Shown here: positions 35,925 to 45,397 of the stretch, one piece after another
How positions within the stretch are numbered: position 1 is the first letter of the stretch
Layout: every line of letters begins with the position of its first letter
Assembly: GCF_010093065.1 (NCBI RefSeq)
Contig: NZ_CP048113.1
Coordinates: 6,838,001 to 6,902,000 of the forward strand
Direction of reading: 5' to 3'
DNA length: 64,000 nt
Origin: Chitinophaga agri
Lineage (GTDB): Bacteria > Bacteroidota > Bacteroidia > Chitinophagales > Chitinophagaceae
Made by a program: the position numbers and the translations under genes
The notes under the pieces: generated by a model
What the model was told of the DNA's origin: nothing
What the model saw: only the letters and a program-made list of their open reading frames with translations
The model's database searches: none

Positions 35925-37649
35925 CTAGTCCAGGAAGTTGGAAGTCAGTGTATCCCATACCTCCTTCCCATTACCGTTAAATACCTGTTTCAGCGCATAC
36001 ATACCGAACCCTTTCGCCTGGGAGAACTCGATCTTGGGTGGCATGACCAGGACAGAAGGATTCACTACTGCATCTATCAGTACCGGACCGTCGTGCGTGA
36101 AGGCTTTTTCCAGTGCTTCTCTCACATTACCCGGGTTTTCTACCCGGATGCCTTTCATACCGATGGCTTCCGCCATCCGTGCGAAGTCAGGATTCTTCAG
36201 GTCTGTACCGTAAGGCGGCAGACCCGCCACTTTCATTTCCATCGCAACAAAGCCCAGTGAGCTGTTGTTAAAGACGACGATCTTTACCGGCAGGTTATAT
36301 TGTACGATAGTGAGGATGTCTCCCATCATCATGGAAAATCCGCCATCACCAGACAGGGAAATCACCTGTCTTCCCGGATATGTGAGCTGGGCACCGATTG
36401 CCTGCGGCATGGCGCTGGCCATTGATCCATGATTGAATGAACCCAGCAGGCGTTGCTCCTTTTTCATACGCAGGTAACGGGCCGCCCAGACGGTTGGTTC
36501 TCCTACGTCGGCAGTGAAGATGGCGTCAGGATCAGCCAGCTCGTTGATGAGATGGGTCAGGTACTCCGGATGGATAGGCTTCGCATCTGCTTTACCAATA
36601 GCATGCTTTTCCAGTGACTCCCGGCTGTTGCGGTAATGGGCGACACATTTGTCCAGGAAGGAACGGTCATGACGCTGTTGTAAAAAAGGTAGCAGGCAGT
36701 GCAATGTATCCTGCACATCTCCTACCAGTCCCATCGCAATATTGCATCGTCTGCCGAGACGTTCCGCACGGATATCTACCTGTACGATCTTCGCCCTGGA
36801 AGGGTACCAGTCTTTGTATGGGAAGTCAGTACCCAGCATGATCACCAGATCACTGTGCTCCATGGCATGATAGCCGGAAGAGAAGCCGATCAGTCCCGTC
36901 ATACCTACGTCATACGGATTATCATATTCTACAAACTCTTTTCCTCTTAAAGCGTGTACCATTGGTGAGTAGATCCTGTCTCCAAGGGCGATCAGTTCAT
37001 CATGTGCACCCGCGCAGCCTCGTCCGCAAAGCAGTGTGACCTTCTCCGACTGATTGATCAGATCGGCCAGCTTTTGCAGTTCTGCGTCAGAAGGGCGGAT
37101 AGAGGGACGGCTGACCAGCAGGGAGTGTTCCAGTCCGTTATCTTCCACATGCTGCATCGCTACATCGCCAGAGAGGGCAATGACGGCTACACCACCCAGT
37201 CCGATGGCGTGCTGCATGGCAGACTGCAAGACGCGGGGCATCTGCCTGGCGGAGGCCACGGTTTCACAATAATGGCTGCATTCGCGGAAAAGCGATTCCG
37301 GCCTGGTTTCCTGGAAATAGGAAGTCCCGATCTCTGTACTCGGTATCTGTGCGGCAATAGCGAGTACAGGTGCCATGCTGCGGTGGGCATCGTATAATCC
37401 GTTGATCAGGTGCATGTTGCCCGGTCCGCAGCTACCCGCGCAGACAGCGAGTTTTCCGGTAAGCTGTGCTTCGGCACCTGCGGCGAAGGCAGCTGCTTCT
37501 TCATGCCTGTAATGGATCCATTCTATTTTCTTACTTTGGCGGATCTCGTCAGTGATACTGTTGAGAGAGTCGCCTACTACGCCGTGTACTTTGGTGACAC
37601 CGGCGGCTATCAGTTGTTCTACTATTTGAGCGGCAATCGTCCTGGGCAT
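35925..37649 (-). CDS. poxB: Thiamine-diphosphate pyruvate oxidase/dehydrogenase (PoxB-like)
   Basis: The 574-aa ThDP enzyme has three domains: an N-terminal PYR domain with YRHEEAAAFAAGAEAQLTG (catalytic Glu), a central FAD/nucleotide-type domain with EKVTLLCGRGCAGAHDEL, and a PP domain with SLSGDGGFSMMMGDILTIVQYNLPVKIVVFNNSSLGFV (ThDP/Mg motif GDG...NN). The length matches PoxB, which makes acetate and CO2 from pyruvate and passes electrons to quinone. A C-terminal lipid-binding helix cannot be confirmed. The ATG at 37649 is preferred to a TTG two codons upstream. It is divergent from the short AraC gene, whose repeat site lies in between. Confidence 0.88.
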   Translation of the reverse strand: MPRTIAAQIVEQLIAAGVTKVHGVVGDSLNSITDEIRQSKKIEWIHYRHEEAAAFAAGAEAQLTGKLAVCAGSCGPGNMHLINGLYDAHRSMAPVLAIAAQIPSTEIGTSYFQETRPESLFRECSHYCETVASARQMPRVLQSAMQHAIGLGGVAVIALSGDVAMQHVEDNGLEHSLLVSRPSIRPSDAELQKLADLINQSEKVTLLCGRGCAGAHDELIALGDRIYSPMVHALRGKEFVEYDNPYDVGMTGLIGFSSGYHAMEHSDLVIMLGTDFPYKDWYPSRAKIVQVDIRAERLGRRCNIAMGLVGDVQDTLHCLLPFLQQRHDRSFLDKCVAHYRNSRESLEKHAIGKADAKPIHPEYLTHLINELADPDAIFTADVGEPTVWAARYLRMKKEQRLLGSFNHGSMASAMPQAIGAQLTYPGRQVISLSGDGGFSMMMGDILTIVQYNLPVKIVVFNNSSLGFVAMEMKVAGLPPYGTDLKNPDFARMAEAIGMKGIRVENPGNVREALEKAFTHDGPVLIDAVVNPSVLVMPPKIEFSQAKGFGMYALKQVFNGNGKEVWDTLTSNFLD

Positions 37650-37752
37650 AAACAAGGTGTTTTATTCTAAATTTAGTTGTTAAAATCAAGGTGTTAGAGG
37701 GTAGGGACTCATTTACACTGAAACCGGCAAGAAGAACGATAATCAGGACAAA

Positions 37753-37794
37753 GAACAGTCCTGTTCGCTGCTAAAAAACTGAACCTGTCACCAT
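37753..37794. promoter_or_regulatory. Palindrome and 17-bp site between poxB and the AraC gene
   Basis: GAACAG-TC-CTGTTC (37753-37766) is a perfect palindrome. ACTGAACCTGTCACCAT (37778-37794) is a copy of the 17-bp site that occurs twice more before the SDR gene. Its position 48 bp before the AraC ATG suggests autoregulation. Confidence 0.55.
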
Positions 37795-37841
37795 TTTTTC
37801 TACCGGGGAAAGTGTAAACTTGCGCATTAAATAGTTAATCA

Positions 37842-38291
37842 ATGATCACAGTCCTGCCAGCGCCGTCCGGAAACAATATCCTGTTAACGGGTGTTTCAAA
37901 AGAACAAATGGAAAAGATCAAACTGCCTAAGAAATATATCGGCCGTAAGGAGGAGATATTCCAGGGCTATATGCAGCTGATAGATCAGCATCTGGCTGAT
38001 GTGCTGTCTGGTAAGGTGGAGAAGATGTTTGAACTGAGAGACTTTGCAGCGGCACTCTTCATTCATCCCACACACCTCAGCAATGTTATCAAAGAACATA
38101 CCGGCTATCATCCCTGCTACTTCTATGAGGAAAAGCTACTGAAACTGGCGAAGGAGCTGTTGCTGGACAACCGGTACAGTATCGCTGACGTCGCAGCGCT
38201 GCTCACATACGATCCGTCTAATTTTACCAAATGGTTCAAGTCATTTGAACAGATCACCCCTACGCAGTTTAGGCGCATGCATGCCGCCTAA
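37842..38291 (+). CDS. Short AraC-type DNA-binding protein
   Basis: The 149-aa protein consists of a helical N-terminal piece (KYIGRKEEIFQGYMQLIDQHLADVL) and an AraC-type double HTH (FELRDFAAALFIHPTHLSNVIKEHTGYHPCYFYEEKLLKLAKELLLDNRYSIADVAALLTYDPSNFTKWFKSFEQITPTQFRR). No cupin or other effector domain is present, so it is about half the usual length. It lies between poxB and an SDR gene, and copies of a 17-bp direct repeat precede both itself and the SDR. It is therefore probably a local regulator of the SDR and of itself. Confidence 0.8.
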   Translation: MITVLPAPSGNNILLTGVSKEQMEKIKLPKKYIGRKEEIFQGYMQLIDQHLADVLSGKVEKMFELRDFAAALFIHPTHLSNVIKEHTGYHPCYFYEEKLLKLAKELLLDNRYSIADVAALLTYDPSNFTKWFKSFEQITPTQFRRMHAA

Positions 38292-38302
38292 GCGATCAGA
38301 AT

Positions 38303-38340
38303 ACTGAAGTTGCTACCATTTTTACTGAACCTGTTACCAT
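38303..38340 (+). promoter_or_regulatory. Two 17-bp direct repeats, 21 bp apart, ahead of the SDR gene
   Basis: ACTGAAGTTGCTACCAT (38303-38319) and ACTGAACCTGTTACCAT (38324-38340) are repeated with exactly two helical turns of spacing, as AraC-type proteins require. A third copy precedes the AraC gene at 37778. Confidence 0.7.
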
Positions 38341-38392
38341 AATCAGGTGGGGCGGAAGGCTGAATTTTGTACTGTCATCAAACAGTATAAAA

Positions 38393-39151
38393 ATGAAAAC
38401 AAAGAAGATAGCACTGGTAACAGGCGGTAGCCGCGGATTAGGTAAGAATGCGGTGATAGAACTGGCAAAAGATGGGCATCATGTCGTGTTCACCTATCAT
38501 AGTAAAAAAGAAGAGGCGGCGGCAGTAGTCGCTGCTGTGGAGGCGTACAACGTATCTGCTGTTGCGTTGCAGCTGGATGTGGCAGACAGTAAGTCATTTG
38601 CAGCCTTCAGAACAAACCTGCAACAGGTGTTAAAGGATCGATGGAACGCGACACATATTGATTTCCTGGTGAACAATGCCGGTATTGACCGCTATTCTCA
38701 ATTCCCCGATACCACAGAAGAAGACTTCGATGCCCTGATGAATGCACACTTCAAGGGAACTTATTTTCTCACACAGACATTACTGGATATACTGGCAGAC
38801 GGTGGCCGTATCGTGAATTTCTCTACTGGTCTGGCGAGATTCGTGACACCAGGTTATGCCGCTTATGCTTCTATGAAAGCAGCAGTCTATAATCTCACGA
38901 AATATCTTGCGAAGGAATTAGGCAAAAGGGGGATCACTGCGAATGTGGTGGCACCCGGTCCGATAGAAACGGATTTCACCAGGCATGCTTTTGAGATACC
39001 GGGCGTGAAGGACCATCTGGTAGGGCAAACAGCATTGGGCCGTATGGGCGTACCGGATGATATTGGCGGGATTGTCGCATTCCTGTGCAGTGAGCGGGCC
39101 AGATGGATCACAGCGCAGTGTATAGAAGCGTCGGGAGGGCTGTTCCTATAG
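38393..39151 (+). CDS. Short-chain dehydrogenase/reductase
   Basis: The 252-aa classical SDR has TGGSRGLGKNA at residues 10-20 (cofactor turn TGxxxGxG), NNAG in the middle, a Ser in FSTG and the catalytic Y-x3-K in YAASMK-type form (GYAAYASMKAAVYNLTKYLAKELG), and ends with the usual G...W.TAQ.I..SGG. The substrate is unknown. Tandem repeats that may bind the neighbouring AraC protein precede it. A long hairpin follows directly as terminator. Confidence 0.88.
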   Translation: MKTKKIALVTGGSRGLGKNAVIELAKDGHHVVFTYHSKKEEAAAVVAAVEAYNVSAVALQLDVADSKSFAAFRTNLQQVLKDRWNATHIDFLVNNAGIDRYSQFPDTTEEDFDALMNAHFKGTYFLTQTLLDILADGGRIVNFSTGLARFVTPGYAAYASMKAAVYNLTKYLAKELGKRGITANVVAPGPIETDFTRHAFEIPGVKDHLVGQTALGRMGVPDDIGGIVAFLCSERARWITAQCIEASGGLFL

Positions 39152-39160
39152 TTGACAGTA

Positions 39161-39203
39161 AAATAGAAAAGCGGTGCGCCATAGGTGTACGGCTTTTCTG
39201 TTT
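39161..39203 (+). terminator. Long imperfect hairpin after the SDR gene
   Basis: A 20-bp stem (39161-39180 with 39184-39203) contains one mismatch and three G-T pairs around a 3-base loop. The A-run on the left and T-run on the right fit a terminator 10 bp after the stop. Confidence 0.75.
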
Positions 39204-39767
39204 CATCATACCGGACAGAGACTGCCGGCCTTTCCAGGCGCCCTGGTGGGCGATGGGACCGTTGACTGGCAGGTTTTGCCGACCGGATCAAAATGGGAGC
39301 GGACGTGTTTCTGACACCTGGGGTGTCGACGATCCTGACCATACTTGTGGTAAGTGACCAGGTGATCAGGGCATCGCTGACCAATCAGGCGAAAAGTTTA
39401 AAGACAGCGTGAAAGCAGTATAACATGTATATGTGATGGAGAGCGTTATACGGAGATATTATGATAAAATATAGCTGGATAGGAATACCCAGCCGTCATA
39501 TCTCACGTTATGAAGAGACATGCTTCCGCATGTCTATCAGACCCACAAGATAGTGCCCCATATTGTAAAAAGCTATTAAGGACTTGTTAAAATCCGGCCC
39601 TCTTCCGGAATATTGCGGGAAACTGATCATGTGTACTTTGAGAGAAGACTACCATTTTCGTTGTAAACAGGGCTGCATTATTCACACGATCAGATATCGG
39701 CATAAATTGTATATTTATGGCGTAATATCCTGTGAAATAATTATATAGTAGAAGTCCAATCATATAA
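39204..39767. other. 564-bp gene-free stretch
   Basis: No gene with family features was found. An 8-bp perfect hairpin AGACATGC-TTCC-GCATGTCT lies at 39516-39535. A weak -7-like TATATTTA near 39710 may belong to the DUF4272 gene. Confidence 0.3.
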
Positions 39768-40430
39768 ATGCTAGCAACACGAATTACCAAAATTGAGGAA
39801 AGACTCGCACAACATGGCATCAATAATTACCGGATCGCTCATCCCGAATACCTGAATTTTGATCACCAATTATTTGCGACACCAAGAGAAGTAGGGGCCA
39901 GAGTAATGATCCTGCTTGCGATAGCCTACACGATACAGGACAGCTCGAAGAAATTCGGGATTGTCAACTGGCTGAAGAATGAAGATATCTGGTCACAGGT
40001 AAGTGACAAGGAAGCTGCCTATCTCTGTAATAATACCGCGACGGAAGATGTGATCATGGAACTGTCCTGGAGGATAGAGTCCGCCTATATACTGGCCTGG
40101 ACGCTGGGGCTGGTGCAGGACAGGCCTGTGCCGGGACTGGAAACCAGCGCTGCGCAGATCAGTGAACTGGTGACCCGTTTGCCGGCATTGGGCGACAAAC
40201 TGGAAGGCTTCCTCAACAGTGTGTATTTCCGTAGTACAGAAGATATCTATGATGAAAACATCTTTTATGAGATGACCACCACCCATTACAGAGATACCCT
40301 GTTCACCGGCCATAAAAGCAAGGCCGATGTACACGTACCTGCGTCTTTTGAACGCCACCTGGCCCTGAACTGGCTGAGGCGCTTCATGAATATTCGTGAC
40401 TGGGACGCAACGGATACCTCTACCATGTAA
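39768..40430 (+). CDS. DUF4272-domain protein
   Basis: The 220-aa soluble protein follows the DUF4272 pattern: R-EVGARVMILLAIAYTIQD early, LSWRIESAYILAWTLGLV in the middle, YRDTLFTGH, and the closing ERHLALNWLRRF...WDATDTST. The family's function is not known. It is a single gene with no obvious operon partner and does not look foreign in composition. Confidence 0.8.
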   Translation: MLATRITKIEERLAQHGINNYRIAHPEYLNFDHQLFATPREVGARVMILLAIAYTIQDSSKKFGIVNWLKNEDIWSQVSDKEAAYLCNNTATEDVIMELSWRIESAYILAWTLGLVQDRPVPGLETSAAQISELVTRLPALGDKLEGFLNSVYFRSTEDIYDENIFYEMTTTHYRDTLFTGHKSKADVHVPASFERHLALNWLRRFMNIRDWDATDTSTM

Positions 40431-40527
40431 TCTTCCATATCAGGAAACAGCATAATGCCGGATGCCGTTTTTGTATTGTAAAAATACGGCCTGTAAAGCC
40501 TATCTTGTAAGTAAACCAGAATTACTT

Positions 40528-41397
40528 ATGCTACGCAGGTCCGTTTTACTGACATTGCTTTGTCTGATGTCAGTCTCCACGCTTATGGCCCAGGATACCG
40601 CCAAAACTTTCTATTTATGGCCCAATGGTGCTCCCGGATATGAAAACCGCAGGAATGAGCCAGAAGTGGCTAAAGATTACTATGTCAGGAATATTCATTA
40701 TCCTTCCGTCACTATCTACCTGCCACCAAAGGAAAAGGCGACGGGTGCAGCCGTGGTGATCTGCCCTGGCGGCGGTTTCCGGTTGCTGGTGTATAACTCA
40801 GAAGGAGTGGCGCCTGCCCGTTTCCTGAACAGTATAGGTGTAGCAGCGATCATTCTGAAGTACCGTCTATTCCGCGAGGAAAACTCTCCGTATACCCTGG
40901 AAAAAGAGATCCGCCAGGATGCCTACCGCGCGATGCGTTTTGTGCGCAGCCATGCAGGTGACTGGAACATTGACACCAACCGGGTGGGCATATGGGGCTT
41001 TTCTGCCGGTGGGGAAGTGGTATCACAGGTAGCATACGGTCCCGGGTATGGTGATCCTGCTGCGAAGGACCCAATAGACCGCCAGAATGGTAAACCAGAT
41101 TTTCAGATACTAGTCTATCCCGGTCCGCTCGGTATACCTGATAAAGTACCTGCCGATGCCCCCAGGGCCTTCCTGATCGCTGCCAATGAGGATGAATGCT
41201 GTTCCGTGCCGGTGGTTAGTCTCCTGGAGAGATACCGGCAGGCAAAGGTACCTGTAGAGGCACATATCTTCGCTCATGGCAACCACGCTTTTAATATGGG
41301 CTACCGGTCGGATCTGCAGTCTATCAAAGCCTGGCCACAGCTGCTGACCAACTGGATGGCGGATAGCCATATCCTGACGCCGGCCCCGGCTAAATAA
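40528..41397 (+). CDS. Secreted alpha/beta-hydrolase, acetyl-esterase-like
   Basis: The product is about 289 aa, starting at MLRRSVLLTLLCLMSVSTLMAQ, a signal peptide. An ATG 22 codons upstream is in frame but would mask it. The core shows VVICPGGGFRLLVYNSEG (oxyanion loop), IWGFSAGGEV (nucleophile elbow GxSxG), and HIFAHGNHAFNMG with the catalytic His. This layout is that of xylan/acetyl esterases such as BD-FAE and Axe-type enzymes. The substrate is not certain. It is a single gene with no glycan operon next to it. Confidence 0.82.
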   Translation: MLRRSVLLTLLCLMSVSTLMAQDTAKTFYLWPNGAPGYENRRNEPEVAKDYYVRNIHYPSVTIYLPPKEKATGAAVVICPGGGFRLLVYNSEGVAPARFLNSIGVAAIILKYRLFREENSPYTLEKEIRQDAYRAMRFVRSHAGDWNIDTNRVGIWGFSAGGEVVSQVAYGPGYGDPAAKDPIDRQNGKPDFQILVYPGPLGIPDKVPADAPRAFLIAANEDECCSVPVVSLLERYRQAKVPVEAHIFAHGNHAFNMGYRSDLQSIKAWPQLLTNWMADSHILTPAPAK

Positions 41398-41500
41398 CAG
41401 CTGCTCCTGCACCTTGGCCATATGGAATAACATTGTTACTTATGACATTTAAATGACGTGACACTGAATTGTCATCTAAGTGCCATCTGGCAGGAATCGA

Positions 41501-41516
41501 TAAATTTGCGATAATG
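41501..41516 (+). promoter_or_regulatory. -7 box directly before the ArsR ATG
   Basis: TAAATTTG (41501-41508) lies 5 bp before the ATG, so the transcript may be leaderless. No good -33 element was found. Confidence 0.45.
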
Positions 41517-41801
41517 AATAAGAAAGCAGACATTAAAAGGATCGAGAGAATTTCCAAAGCATTAGGTGACCCATACCGCATTAAAATTGTGGAAGCTATC
41601 CGGAGAGAGCAGGACTGGACACAATGTACTGTGTTACTGGAAATGCTGGACCTGGCCCAATCTACAGTATCCCATCATATCAAGCAACTGGTGGATGCGG
41701 ACCTGCTGATCGCTGAGAAAGAGGGGCGTAATGCCAAATACAAATTAAACAGGGAGGTGTTCGCCGAATATATCAACTACCTGTCTGTATTCACCCTGTA
41801 G
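41514..41801 (+). CDS. ArsR-family winged-helix regulator
   Basis: The product is 95 aa, MNKKADIKRIERISKALGDPYRIKIVEAIRREQDW...LDLAQSTVSHHIKQLVDADLLIAEKEGRNAKYKLN, a complete ArsR/SmtB winged helix with the recognition helix in AQSTVSHHIKQL. The metal-binding Cys pair of the ELCVC type is absent; a single Cys lies in WTQCTVL, so it may sense something other than metal. The start is the ATG after the TAAATTTG box rather than one 15 codons earlier. The target is unknown; it is encoded after the esterase gene. Confidence 0.85.
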   Translation: MNKKADIKRIERISKALGDPYRIKIVEAIRREQDWTQCTVLLEMLDLAQSTVSHHIKQLVDADLLIAEKEGRNAKYKLNREVFAEYINYLSVFTL

Positions 41802-41952
41802 GGTGATATTCAGTAAAGCTCTTCGTAGCTTTTTTTTACCGTTTATATATCGAAATTCCTGAATGCTTCTGCTGTTGAAATAACCATGCTATGCAAGTGA
41901 ACCATTTACCGGACAATGTTGTCTGGAATGCGTTACAAACGATGCGCCTGTT

Positions 41953-43278
41953 TTACAGGCTGTTATGTTGCCATCTCGATTTAATAATATACACCACCAC
42001 ACCTGCAGCCGTTACCGTCAGACCTGCCAGCATCAGATAAGGCCCGGTAGAATAGAAGATACACGCCCATATCAGCACCGCCAGTATCACTGGTACCGGA
42101 TACAAAGGCATATGCCATTTGAAGAAACTACGTCCCTTTATCTTGCTTAGTATGATCAAACCGATCGCCTGACTGATAAACTGTATAAGGATACGCATCG
42201 CCAGAATCGCATCGATCACTTCCTGTATTTTAAACAGCAGACTGAATACAAATGCAATGCCTCCTAAAAATAATAATGATACATAAGGGAAGTTCTTGGT
42301 CGGATGTAAACGTGCAAATATTTTAAAGAAAGCACCGTCTTTGGCTGCCGCATAGGGAATACGGCTATATCCAAGTGTAGCGGAGAAAACAGAAGCAAAC
42401 GCCACCCATAATATCAGCACGGTGATGATCCTGGCGGCGGTACTGCCTGCCAGTACTTCAATAAACTCACTCACCACGAAGCGGCTGTTCATGATCGTCT
42501 CCATTGGGAGTACGGAAGCGACGCTGATATTCATACACAGGTACAGGATAGTAATGCCGGCAATGGAGATCAGCATGCTACGCGGAATATTCTTTTCCGG
42601 CCGGGTGATCTCTCCGCCCAGGTGACATACATTATAATACCCCAGATAGCTATATACTGTTTTCACACTGGCATGACCCAGCGCGGCGACAAATGCATAG
42701 TTCAGCTCCAGTCCATCATTGACATGCCTCACCGGCTCCAGGAAGTTGCCATGAGCAATACCGCCGCCAATGATACAGGCCATTGTCACGAGTACGCCCA
42801 TCCATAATAATACACTGATGCGCCCGATGGTTTCAATATTGCGGTATAACAGGAATACGATCAGTAATACCATACCACCGCTCACCGCTTTGGCGCCCCA
42901 GTAGCTGAGAGGAAGTATGTATTCTGTATAGTGGGCAAAACCGATAGCAGCAGAGGCAATGACCAGGGGCGCCTGGATCATGGTTTGCCATACGAAGAGG
43001 AAACTCATCAGCTTCCCTGTCCGCGGACCAAACCCCTGCTTCAGGAAGTTGTAACTACCACCAGCCAGCGGGAATGTAGCCCCCAGCTCACTCCATATCA
43101 TCGCATCGATAAATGATAGGACAGCACCGGCTACCCAGGCATACAGGAAACCTGGCCCCAACATGATCTTAGCTACAGTGCTTAATACTATAAATGGGCC
43201 AATGCCCACCATATCCGTCATATTAATAGCAGTCGCCTGTAAAAGGCTGATGCGCCGGGAAAGTTCTGGTTGCTTCAT
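41953..43278 (-). CDS. APC-superfamily amino-acid permease
   Basis: The 441-aa protein has about 12 membrane segments. The N-terminus shows the APC pattern (SLLQATAINMTDMVGIGPFIVLSTVAKIMLGPGFLYAWVAGAVLSFIDAMIWSELGATFPLAGGSYNFLKQGFG), with the GxG helix break in TM1 and the SELG..FP.AGG motif of TM2-3. The substrate is probably an amino acid or amine. It is a single gene whose promoter lies in the gap shared with the divergent sigma-factor gene. Confidence 0.85.
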   Translation of the reverse strand: MKQPELSRRISLLQATAINMTDMVGIGPFIVLSTVAKIMLGPGFLYAWVAGAVLSFIDAMIWSELGATFPLAGGSYNFLKQGFGPRTGKLMSFLFVWQTMIQAPLVIASAAIGFAHYTEYILPLSYWGAKAVSGGMVLLIVFLLYRNIETIGRISVLLWMGVLVTMACIIGGGIAHGNFLEPVRHVNDGLELNYAFVAALGHASVKTVYSYLGYYNVCHLGGEITRPEKNIPRSMLISIAGITILYLCMNISVASVLPMETIMNSRFVVSEFIEVLAGSTAARIITVLILWVAFASVFSATLGYSRIPYAAAKDGAFFKIFARLHPTKNFPYVSLLFLGGIAFVFSLLFKIQEVIDAILAMRILIQFISQAIGLIILSKIKGRSFFKWHMPLYPVPVILAVLIWACIFYSTGPYLMLAGLTVTAAGVVVYIIKSRWQHNSL

Positions 43279-43512
43279 TTGTATAGTAAAAATAGATATT
43301 TTGCCCGCTTATCCCGAAATATTTATTGAAGAATTTCAATGTTTCCAGTGGAGCCCCCTGTTAGCACGGGTAACAGCTATGCATAACTGTTATCAAAAGG
43401 AATAGGATAACAGTGTTAAACCCTTATTCGTGCATCCGTACTAATTAATATCACGCGTTAATAATTTATTAACGTACATCCAGCGACCGGATATATATTT
43501 TTACGCCCCGAA

Positions 43513-44118
43513 ATGAGGCCATCAGATACTGTAGATAATTTATCATTGTTCTCTGCCGCAAAAGGAGAAGATACAAGCGCATTTAAAATCCTTTACCAGC
43601 GTTACTGGAAGAAGCTTTATATCAGCGCCTGTAAACGTGTGGATGCTGATGATGCCAAGGATATCGTACAGGATGTTATGTTGTCGCTATGGAGAAGAAA
43701 GCATGAAATTCAGATAGACAGTAACGAAGACCTGAGCCGCTACCTGTATTCCGCCCTGAGATACCGTATCATCTCCTATTACGCATTCAGTAGCGCCACT
43801 GTACAGATCCCTGAATGGTTCGATCAGCCTGTACACGCTTCTTTTGAAGATGCTTTCGATGTAATCAAACTAAAGCATCTCATCGACGGTGAAGTAGACC
43901 GTATGCCCGAACGTATGCAACAGATCTACCAGTTAAGCAGGGAAGAAGACCTGTCCGTAACTGATATCGCCTCCCAGCTGAACCTCTCCGAACAGACTGT
44001 CCGCAACCAGCTGTCGCTCGCTATGAAAAGACTCCGCGTCTTTCTGCGCGATCATCACCAGAGTGACCTCGTGATCTGCTCGATACTGATGATCGACGTG
44101 TTTACGGCTATTAAATAA
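43513..44118 (+). CDS. ECF sigma factor (FecI-like)
   Basis: The 201-aa sigma-70 protein has region 2 (FKILYQRYWKKLYISACKRV..DDAKDIVQDVMLSLWRR) and region 4 (MPERMQQIYQLSREEDLSVTDIASQLNLSEQTVRNQLSLAMKRLRVFL). It has no long extra domain and ends with a hydrophobic tail. It is followed 215 bp later by FecR and then by an STN-bearing SusC, the usual order for trans-envelope induction of a SusC/D pair. The target promoter would lie before fecR or susC. Confidence 0.9.
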   Translation: MRPSDTVDNLSLFSAAKGEDTSAFKILYQRYWKKLYISACKRVDADDAKDIVQDVMLSLWRRKHEIQIDSNEDLSRYLYSALRYRIISYYAFSSATVQIPEWFDQPVHASFEDAFDVIKLKHLIDGEVDRMPERMQQIYQLSREEDLSVTDIASQLNLSEQTVRNQLSLAMKRLRVFLRDHHQSDLVICSILMIDVFTAIK

Positions 44119-44333
44119 TCAGGAATTTCCTTTATTCATGACCTTACGACTGGCGAATGTTACCTCATTTGCCAGCTACTCACCGCTATTAATGTATCTG
44201 TACAACAGTATCAGCGTCACGCTAACCCTTTCCTGATGCCCTATTCCTGATTCGCATTCATCACTTAACATACAGTTAACATAGGAACCCGGTATGAAAT
44301 CGTGTTTTCATGATGTAGTAGTATAGTAATGAT

Positions 44334-45293
44334 ATGAAATACCTGAAAATAAAACGCCTGTTCAGGAAATATCTGTCTGACAAGACGGCTCCTGAAGAGG
44401 GACAACTGGTGGAACAGTGGTATGATAAACTCGACAAACGGGCACCCATACAACTTTCCGCAGCTGAAGAACAAGCACTGGAAGAAGAAATGTGGAAGCG
44501 GATCGAGCCTATGCTATCGGCGCCACAGCGTTCCGTATCCAGATTATATACCTATATCAGTGTAGCTGCCAGTATTGCTGTATTAGTGTTAGCGGGCGTT
44601 CTCTACCAGAAACGTAATAAGGCCGTGGAACAAAAAACGGCTGATGTCAGTGAGCTTTTCCAGGATTATTACACCCGTACCGGCGAACGGAAGCAGCTGA
44701 GACTACAGGATGGTAGCGTGATCGCCATGAACAGCGGATCGCATATTCGGGTGTACCCCGATTTTAGTAAAGACCGCCGCGTCGATCTGACTGACGGCGA
44801 AGCCTATTTCGATGTACAGCATGATCCTGCACACCCGTTCATTATCCGTGCCGGTAAAGTTACTACACATGTCCTGGGTACTGCCTTCAATATAAGGGCA
44901 TATAAGGAACTGAACGAAATATCTGTGGCTGTAACCGCCGGTAAAGTGCAGGTTGCTGATACCCTGCATACAATCGGTGTATTGGAAAAACAGCAAAAGC
45001 TGGTATTTGATCAGCAGCGGGAAACATTCGCTATCCAACACTTTACGGAAGATGTAGCTGGCTGGAAAAGCGGAAAGCTCATCATCAGAAATGTGTCATT
45101 CGAAGAAATGGCATTGCTCTTAGAAAAGAATTACGGCATCACACTCACCACTTCCAATGCCGGCATACGTAAGAAGAAATTCACTGCAAGTATTCCTTCT
45201 TCCCTGTCCGCAACAGAAGCCGTAGAGATCATCGCATCTATTTTTAAACTTAAAATGAAACAGGGAGGAGACACTATCGAACTATACCGCTGA
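44334..45293 (+). CDS. FecR-type anti-sigma factor
   Basis: The 319-aa protein has a cytosolic N-terminal sigma-binding segment (1-70), one membrane helix at about 72-91 (YISVAASIAVLVLAGVLY), the periplasmic FecR domain (RKQLRLQDGSVIAMNSGSHIRVYPDFSKDRRVDLTDGEAYFDVQHDPAHPFIIRAGKVTTHVLGTAFNIRAY) and a C-terminal secretin/STN-like DUF4974 domain. It should hold the ECF factor until SusC binds ligand. Confidence 0.9.
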   Translation: MKYLKIKRLFRKYLSDKTAPEEGQLVEQWYDKLDKRAPIQLSAAEEQALEEEMWKRIEPMLSAPQRSVSRLYTYISVAASIAVLVLAGVLYQKRNKAVEQKTADVSELFQDYYTRTGERKQLRLQDGSVIAMNSGSHIRVYPDFSKDRRVDLTDGEAYFDVQHDPAHPFIIRAGKVTTHVLGTAFNIRAYKELNEISVAVTAGKVQVADTLHTIGVLEKQQKLVFDQQRETFAIQHFTEDVAGWKSGKLIIRNVSFEEMALLLEKNYGITLTTSNAGIRKKKFTASIPSSLSATEAVEIIASIFKLKMKQGGDTIELYR

Positions 45294-45309
45294 CGCTTAG
45301 CCAGACAAA

Positions 45310-45357
45310 GAAGGCTTTGCTGCAACAAAGCCTTCGGAAACAGCCGCTGCAACGGCT
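45310..45357 (+). promoter_or_regulatory. Two leader hairpins with the same CTGCAA loop before susC
   Basis: GAAGGCTTTG (45310-45319) pairs with CAAAGCCTTC (45326-45335), and AGCCG (45342-45346) pairs with CGGCT (45353-45357). Both loops read CTGCAA. No T-run follows, so simple termination is unlikely. Confidence 0.6.
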
Positions 45358-45397
45358 TCTGCTCATTATTTTCTCAAATTAAAAAGCCATACAATGT

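Noticed and set aside
39103..39357. Short plus-strand frame overlapping the SDR end
   Set aside because: It begins inside the SDR gene, runs through the terminator hairpin and shows no family pattern.
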